A stretch of DNA of 64,000 nucleotides from Streptomyces sp. Je 1-79 (GTDB taxonomy: Bacteria; Actinomycetota; Actinomycetes; Streptomycetales; Streptomycetaceae), in NCBI RefSeq assembly GCF_025195125.1, contig NZ_JAMGSL010000007.1:310001-374000 (forward strand), read 5' to 3'. This document shows, one piece after another, positions 62,376 through 64,000 of the stretch (the first letter of the stretch is position 1; every line of letters starts with the position of its first letter). A program made the translations under genes and the position numbers. Below the pieces are notes generated by a model, which was not told where the DNA came from, made no database searches, and was given only the letters and a program-made list of their open reading frames with translations.

Positions 62376-63338
62376 TTACTCGCCCATCCCGTGGACCGCC
62401 GGGATCGTGCCGAGCCGGCCCGCCTGGAAGTCCTCGAAGGCCTGGCGGAGTTCGGCCTGGGTGTTCATGACGAACGGGCCGTAGTGCGCCATCGGCTCAC
62501 GGATCGGCTGTCCGCCGAGGACGACGACCTCCAGGTCGGGCGTGTTCCCGTCCTGCGTCTCGTCCGCCCGGACGGTGAGCGTGCCGCCCTTGCCGAAGAC
62601 CGCGGTCTGGCCCATCCGGACCGGCCTGCGCTCCGCACCGGCCGAGCCGCGCCCCGCGAGCACGTAGACGAGCCCGTTGAAGTCCTCGCGCCACGGCAGG
62701 GTCACCTCGGCGCCCGGCCGGATCGTCGCGTGGATCATCGTGATCGGGGTGTGCGTGACGCCCGGCCCGGCGTGGCCGTCGAGTTCGCCCGCGATCACGC
62801 GGAGCAGCGCGCCGCCGTCGGGGGAGGCGAGCAGCTGCACCTGGCCGCCGCGGATGTCCTGGTAGCGGGGGGCCATCATCTTGTCGGAGGCGGGCAGGTT
62901 CACCCACAGCTGGAGCCCGTGGAAGAGTCCGCCGCTCATCACGAGCGACTCCGGCGGGGCCTCGATGTGGAGCAGCCCGCTACCGGCTGTCATCCACTGG
63001 GTGTCTCCGTTGGTGATGGTGCCGCCACCGCCGTTGGAGTCCTGGTGGTCGAAGACGCCGTCGATGATGTACGTGACGGTCTCGAAGCCGCGGTGGGGGT
63101 GCCACGGGGTGCCCTTGGGCTCACCGGGGGCGTACTCCACCTCTCCCATCTGGTCCATCATGATGAACGGGTCGAGGTACTGGTAGTTGATCCCGGCGAA
63201 CGCGCGGCGCACCGGGAAGCCCTCGCCCTCGAATCCGGACGGGGCCGTGGTCACGGCGAGCACGGGGCGGGAGACGGCGTCGGCCGGGGCGGCGACGCGC
63301 GGCAGGGCGAGCGGGTTCTCGACAGTCACAGCGGGCAT
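62376..63338 (-). CDS. Pirin-family protein (bicupin)
   Basis: 320 residues. First cupin with the pirin metal site: GTPWHPHRGFETVTYIIDG, then GSGLLHIEAPP and FHGLQLWVNLPASDKMMAP. The second cupin is degenerate (LPWREDFNGLVYVLAG). Pirins are Fe-binding proteins, some of them quercetinases or regulators. A canonical AAGGAGGT stands before the ATG. Upstream lies TAAACT, a likely -10, and an imperfect AGTTTA...TGAACT repeat (63361-63382). Confidence 0.94.
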   Translation of the reverse strand: MPAVTVENPLALPRVAAPADAVSRPVLAVTTAPSGFEGEGFPVRRAFAGINYQYLDPFIMMDQMGEVEYAPGEPKGTPWHPHRGFETVTYIIDGVFDHQDSNGGGGTITNGDTQWMTAGSGLLHIEAPPESLVMSGGLFHGLQLWVNLPASDKMMAPRYQDIRGGQVQLLASPDGGALLRVIAGELDGHAGPGVTHTPITMIHATIRPGAEVTLPWREDFNGLVYVLAGRGSAGAERRPVRMGQTAVFGKGGTLTVRADETQDGNTPDLEVVVLGGQPIREPMAHYGPFVMNTQAELRQAFEDFQAGRLGTIPAVHGMGE

Positions 63339-63400
63339 GGCGGGACCTCCTTGTGCGACCAGTTTAGTTGAACAATGAACTTCCTGCCACCCGGAACGCG

Positions 63401-63432
63401 GAACGCCCGGGAGGAATTCCTCCCGGGCGTTC
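63401..63432. terminator. Perfect 32-bp palindrome between SseB and pirin genes
   Basis: Arms GAACGCCCGGGAGG / CCTCCCGGGCGTTC with AATT at the centre. It stands just after the SseB stop on the minus strand and acts as its terminator before the pirin promoter. Confidence 0.85.
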
Positions 63433-63452
63433 TCCCACGTCTCCAGCGTCCG

Positions 63453-63947
63453 TCAGCCGTACATCCGGCGCATCGCGAAGTCGACCATCTGCTCCACGGC
63501 CTTCGCGTCGAAGACCATCCGGTGGTCGCCCTCCATGTCGAGGACGAAGCCGTAGCCGGTCGGGAGCAGGTCGATCACCTCGGCGCCGGTGATCACGAAG
63601 TACTTCGACTCCTTGCCCGCGTACCGCCTCAGCTCCTTGAGCGAGGTGAACATGGGGATGACCGGCTGCTGGGTGTTGTGCAGGGCCAGGAAGCCGGGGT
63701 TGTCACCGCGGGGGCAGTAGACCTTCGAGGTCGCGAAGATCTGCTGGAAGTCCTCGGCCGCCAGGGATCCGGTCGTGAAGGCCCGTACGGCGTCGGCGAG
63801 CGACGGGGGCGAGGGCTCGGGGTACAGCGGGGGCTGCTGCCCGTACGGGGCGCCCTGCATGCCCCCCGGCATCCCGCCCGCCATCGGCTGCTGCGGCGGC
63901 GGGGCGTACTGCTGCTGGGCACCCGGATTCTGCTCGTAGCCGTACAT
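63453..63947 (-). CDS. SseB-family protein
   Basis: 164 residues. The first 45 residues are a Gln/Pro/Gly/Met-rich flexible tail (GAQQQYAPPPQQPMAGGMPG). The SseB domain follows: SLADAVRAFTTGSLAAEDFQ, VYCPRGDNPGFLALH, VIPMFTSLKELRRYAGKE and LLPTGYGFVLDME. Function is unknown in actinobacteria; ESX/T7-linked copies exist elsewhere but no secretion gene is visible here. Confidence 0.9.
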   Translation of the reverse strand: MYGYEQNPGAQQQYAPPPQQPMAGGMPGGMQGAPYGQQPPLYPEPSPPSLADAVRAFTTGSLAAEDFQQIFATSKVYCPRGDNPGFLALHNTQQPVIPMFTSLKELRRYAGKESKYFVITGAEVIDLLPTGYGFVLDMEGDHRMVFDAKAVEQMVDFAMRRMYG

Positions 63948-64000
63948 GCCCCCGAGCCTAGTCGCTGCGGGCCGCCGCCCGCCGCCCCGTCCGGCCTACG

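Overview
The window is chromosomal DNA from a Streptomyces-like actinomycete. The evidence is very high G+C with a G/C-biased third codon position, many GTG starts, dense co-directional genes joined by ATGA/GTGA overlaps, the actinobacterial small ribosomal protein bL37, a MocR/GntR regulator, PhoX, an XRE-DUF397-ATPase regulatory set and a SpoIIE-type phosphatase.

1-9.2 kb is a cobalamin (B12) cluster spread over both strands. cobN (minus, runs off the left edge) lies behind a cobalamin riboswitch. cobG-cobH-cobIJ run on plus with 4-base overlaps. cobK and cbiD stand head to head, 12 bases apart. cobL-cobM are on minus. A 24-residue gene for ribosomal protein bL37 sits between cbiD and cobM.

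9.3-34.6 kb is mostly ordinary Streptomyces core: an LLM monooxygenase/FMN reductase pair, a universal stress protein, a VOC protein, a DrrAB-type ABC exporter, a MocR / Rrf2 / MFS / RidA block with clear candidate operators, an alpha/beta hydrolase, small membrane and lipoproteins, an EEP-fold protein, a FUSC exporter, an APC permease, PhoX phosphatase, a TerF-like VWA protein with a very long acidic linker, a two-component system and methionyl-tRNA synthetase.

35.2-55.6 kb is a defence island between metG/DoxX and aspS. It carries a complete class 1 DISARM set: drmD and drmMI, then drmA, drmB and drmC. A 6.6-kb block splits the set between drmMI and drmA. The block holds an XRE regulator with its DUF397 partner, an anti-sigma-like ATPase, a wHTH/zinc-knuckle protein, a nucleotidyltransferase-like gene overlapped by a gene of unknown function, and on minus a DUF4365 (PD-(D/E)XK-like) gene overlapped by a second unknown gene. 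Part of drmMI, its likely target-recognition region, falls to about 40-55% G+C and looks exchanged. The two overlapping pairs are the best candidates for undescribed defence or toxin-antitoxin modules.

55.7-64 kb returns to core genes: aspS, a PAS-GAF-PP2C-HATPase regulator, an MBL-fold protein, an AI-2E transporter, a pirin and an SseB-family protein.

No tRNA, rRNA, CRISPR array, integrase or insertion sequence was seen. All functions are read from motifs by eye; no database search was run.
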